DNA of 5,163 bases from Opitutales bacterium. GTDB lineage: Bacteria; Verrucomicrobiota; Verrucomicrobiia; Opitutales; T3Sed10-336. The translations under genes were made by a program, and so were the position numbers. Position 1 is the stretch's first letter. Each line of letters begins with the position of its first letter. Under the pieces are notes generated by a model. That model was given only the letters and a program-made list of their open reading frames with translations. It searched no databases and was not told where the DNA came from. Below are positions 4,877-5,163 of this stretch, piece by piece. The DNA is taken from positions 1-5,163 of the forward strand of contig SLOW01000330.1 in the NCBI GenBank assembly GCA_007132315.1, given 5' to 3'.

Positions 4877-5163
4877 CTAGAATTCCACCGCAAACCGGAA
4901 CCCGATTTCCCGCGAGCGCTGGTTGGTGTCGGTCCATGCCACCGGCGGCGTTTCGAGCTCCTGGAGATCGTCGTTGAAGCCCCCGCCCGCAACCGGGGCG
5001 CGGCGGTCCTCGACGGGGGCGAGCCACTCGGCGACGTTGCCCCAGAGGTCGTAAAAGCCGTGCGTGCCGGGGTCGCGGCCGCCGACTTCGTGCGCTTCGC
5101 CGCCGCTGTTGGGCAGGTGCCAGGCGATTTCGGAGACACTCCCGCCGGGGTCCGCGGCGGCGA
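4877..5163 (-). CDS. Formylglycine-generating-enzyme/SUMF1-family protein, C-terminal part (5' end outside window)
   Basis: The minus-strand frame is open from the window edge to a TAG at 4877-4879, giving 94 visible residues. The FGE-sulfatase fold signature is clear: EIAWHLPNSGGEAHEVG (11-27), then GTHGFYDLWGNVAEWL (32-47), GGGF (59-62) and a C-terminal REIGFRFAVEF (84-94). Family members include sulfatase-activating formylglycine-generating enzymes, EgtB-like sulfoxide synthases and many uncharacterised bacterial proteins, often in secreted or sulfatase-rich contexts. In true FGE the catalytic cysteines lie between the GGS(W/Y) and GFR motifs. Here that interval (63-86) has no cysteine at all, so classical sulfatase activation is unlikely. 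The N-terminal half, including any signal peptide, is not in the window. The gene ends 67 nt before the rpmJ start, and the rpmJ promoter occupies that gap. Confidence 0.85.
   Translation of the reverse strand, partial: AAADPGGSVSEIAWHLPNSGGEAHEVGGRDPGTHGFYDLWGNVAEWLAPVEDRRAPVAGGGFNDDLQELETPPVAWTDTNQRSREIGFRFAVEF

Noticed and set aside
4837..5139. Other minus-strand open frames at the right end (also 4806-5027)
   Set aside because: They are out-of-frame readings of the FGE-family gene with Arg/Pro/Ser/Ala-rich products; the frame ending at 4877 carries all the family motifs.

Overview
The window is GC-rich, gene-dense bacterial DNA with seven protein-coding genes, two of them cut by the window edges. 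No RNA genes, insertion sequences or CRISPR arrays were seen. The gene set suggests a Verrucomicrobiota/PVC-like bacterium: a small stand-alone left-handed beta-helix acyltransferase, a tandem ThyX-like protein, a DUF1015 protein, cysteine-poor (type B) L31 and L36, and a formylglycine-generating-enzyme-family protein. This placement is an inference from family distribution; no phylogenetic marker was tested.

Left block (1-1569, + strand): the 3' end of a ComEC/Rec2-like membrane protein that stops without the usual C-terminal metallo-beta-lactamase-like domain. Then come a 94-residue coiled-coil protein of unknown function (17 nt gap) and a 231-residue hexapeptide-repeat protein (1 nt gap). 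The last resembles the acetyltransferase half of GlmU-type bifunctional enzymes. The tight spacing points to one operon.

Middle block: the beta-helix gene converges, with a 16-nt gap, on a minus-strand gene (1586-2932) for a two-domain ThyX-like protein. Its two halves each keep only part of the ThyX signature. Across a 120-nt divergent spacer lies a + strand DUF1015 gene (3053-4297) with a GHHR box.

Right block: DUF1015 converges on a minus-strand ribosomal pair, rpmJ (L36, 41 residues, 4684-4809) followed by rpmE2 (type B L31, GTG start, 4411-4665). The 113-nt convergent spacer is rich in structure. It holds a large interrupted inverted repeat, a GNRA-loop hairpin, a tandem GGGCGGGGTT repeat forming a four-G-run motif, and a small hairpin just after the rpmE2 stop. 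A sigma70-like promoter sits so close to the rpmJ start that its transcript would be nearly leaderless. The window ends in the 3' part of an FGE/SUMF1-family gene (4877-5163, minus) without cysteines in the visible C-terminal region.

The genes do not form one pathway. The window looks like ordinary core or accessory chromosome with some unusual family variants. The best leads are the split-motif ThyX-like protein, the structured convergent spacer, and the near-leaderless zinc-ligand-poor L36/L31 operon. I see no convincing evidence of a wholly new defence or mobile system.
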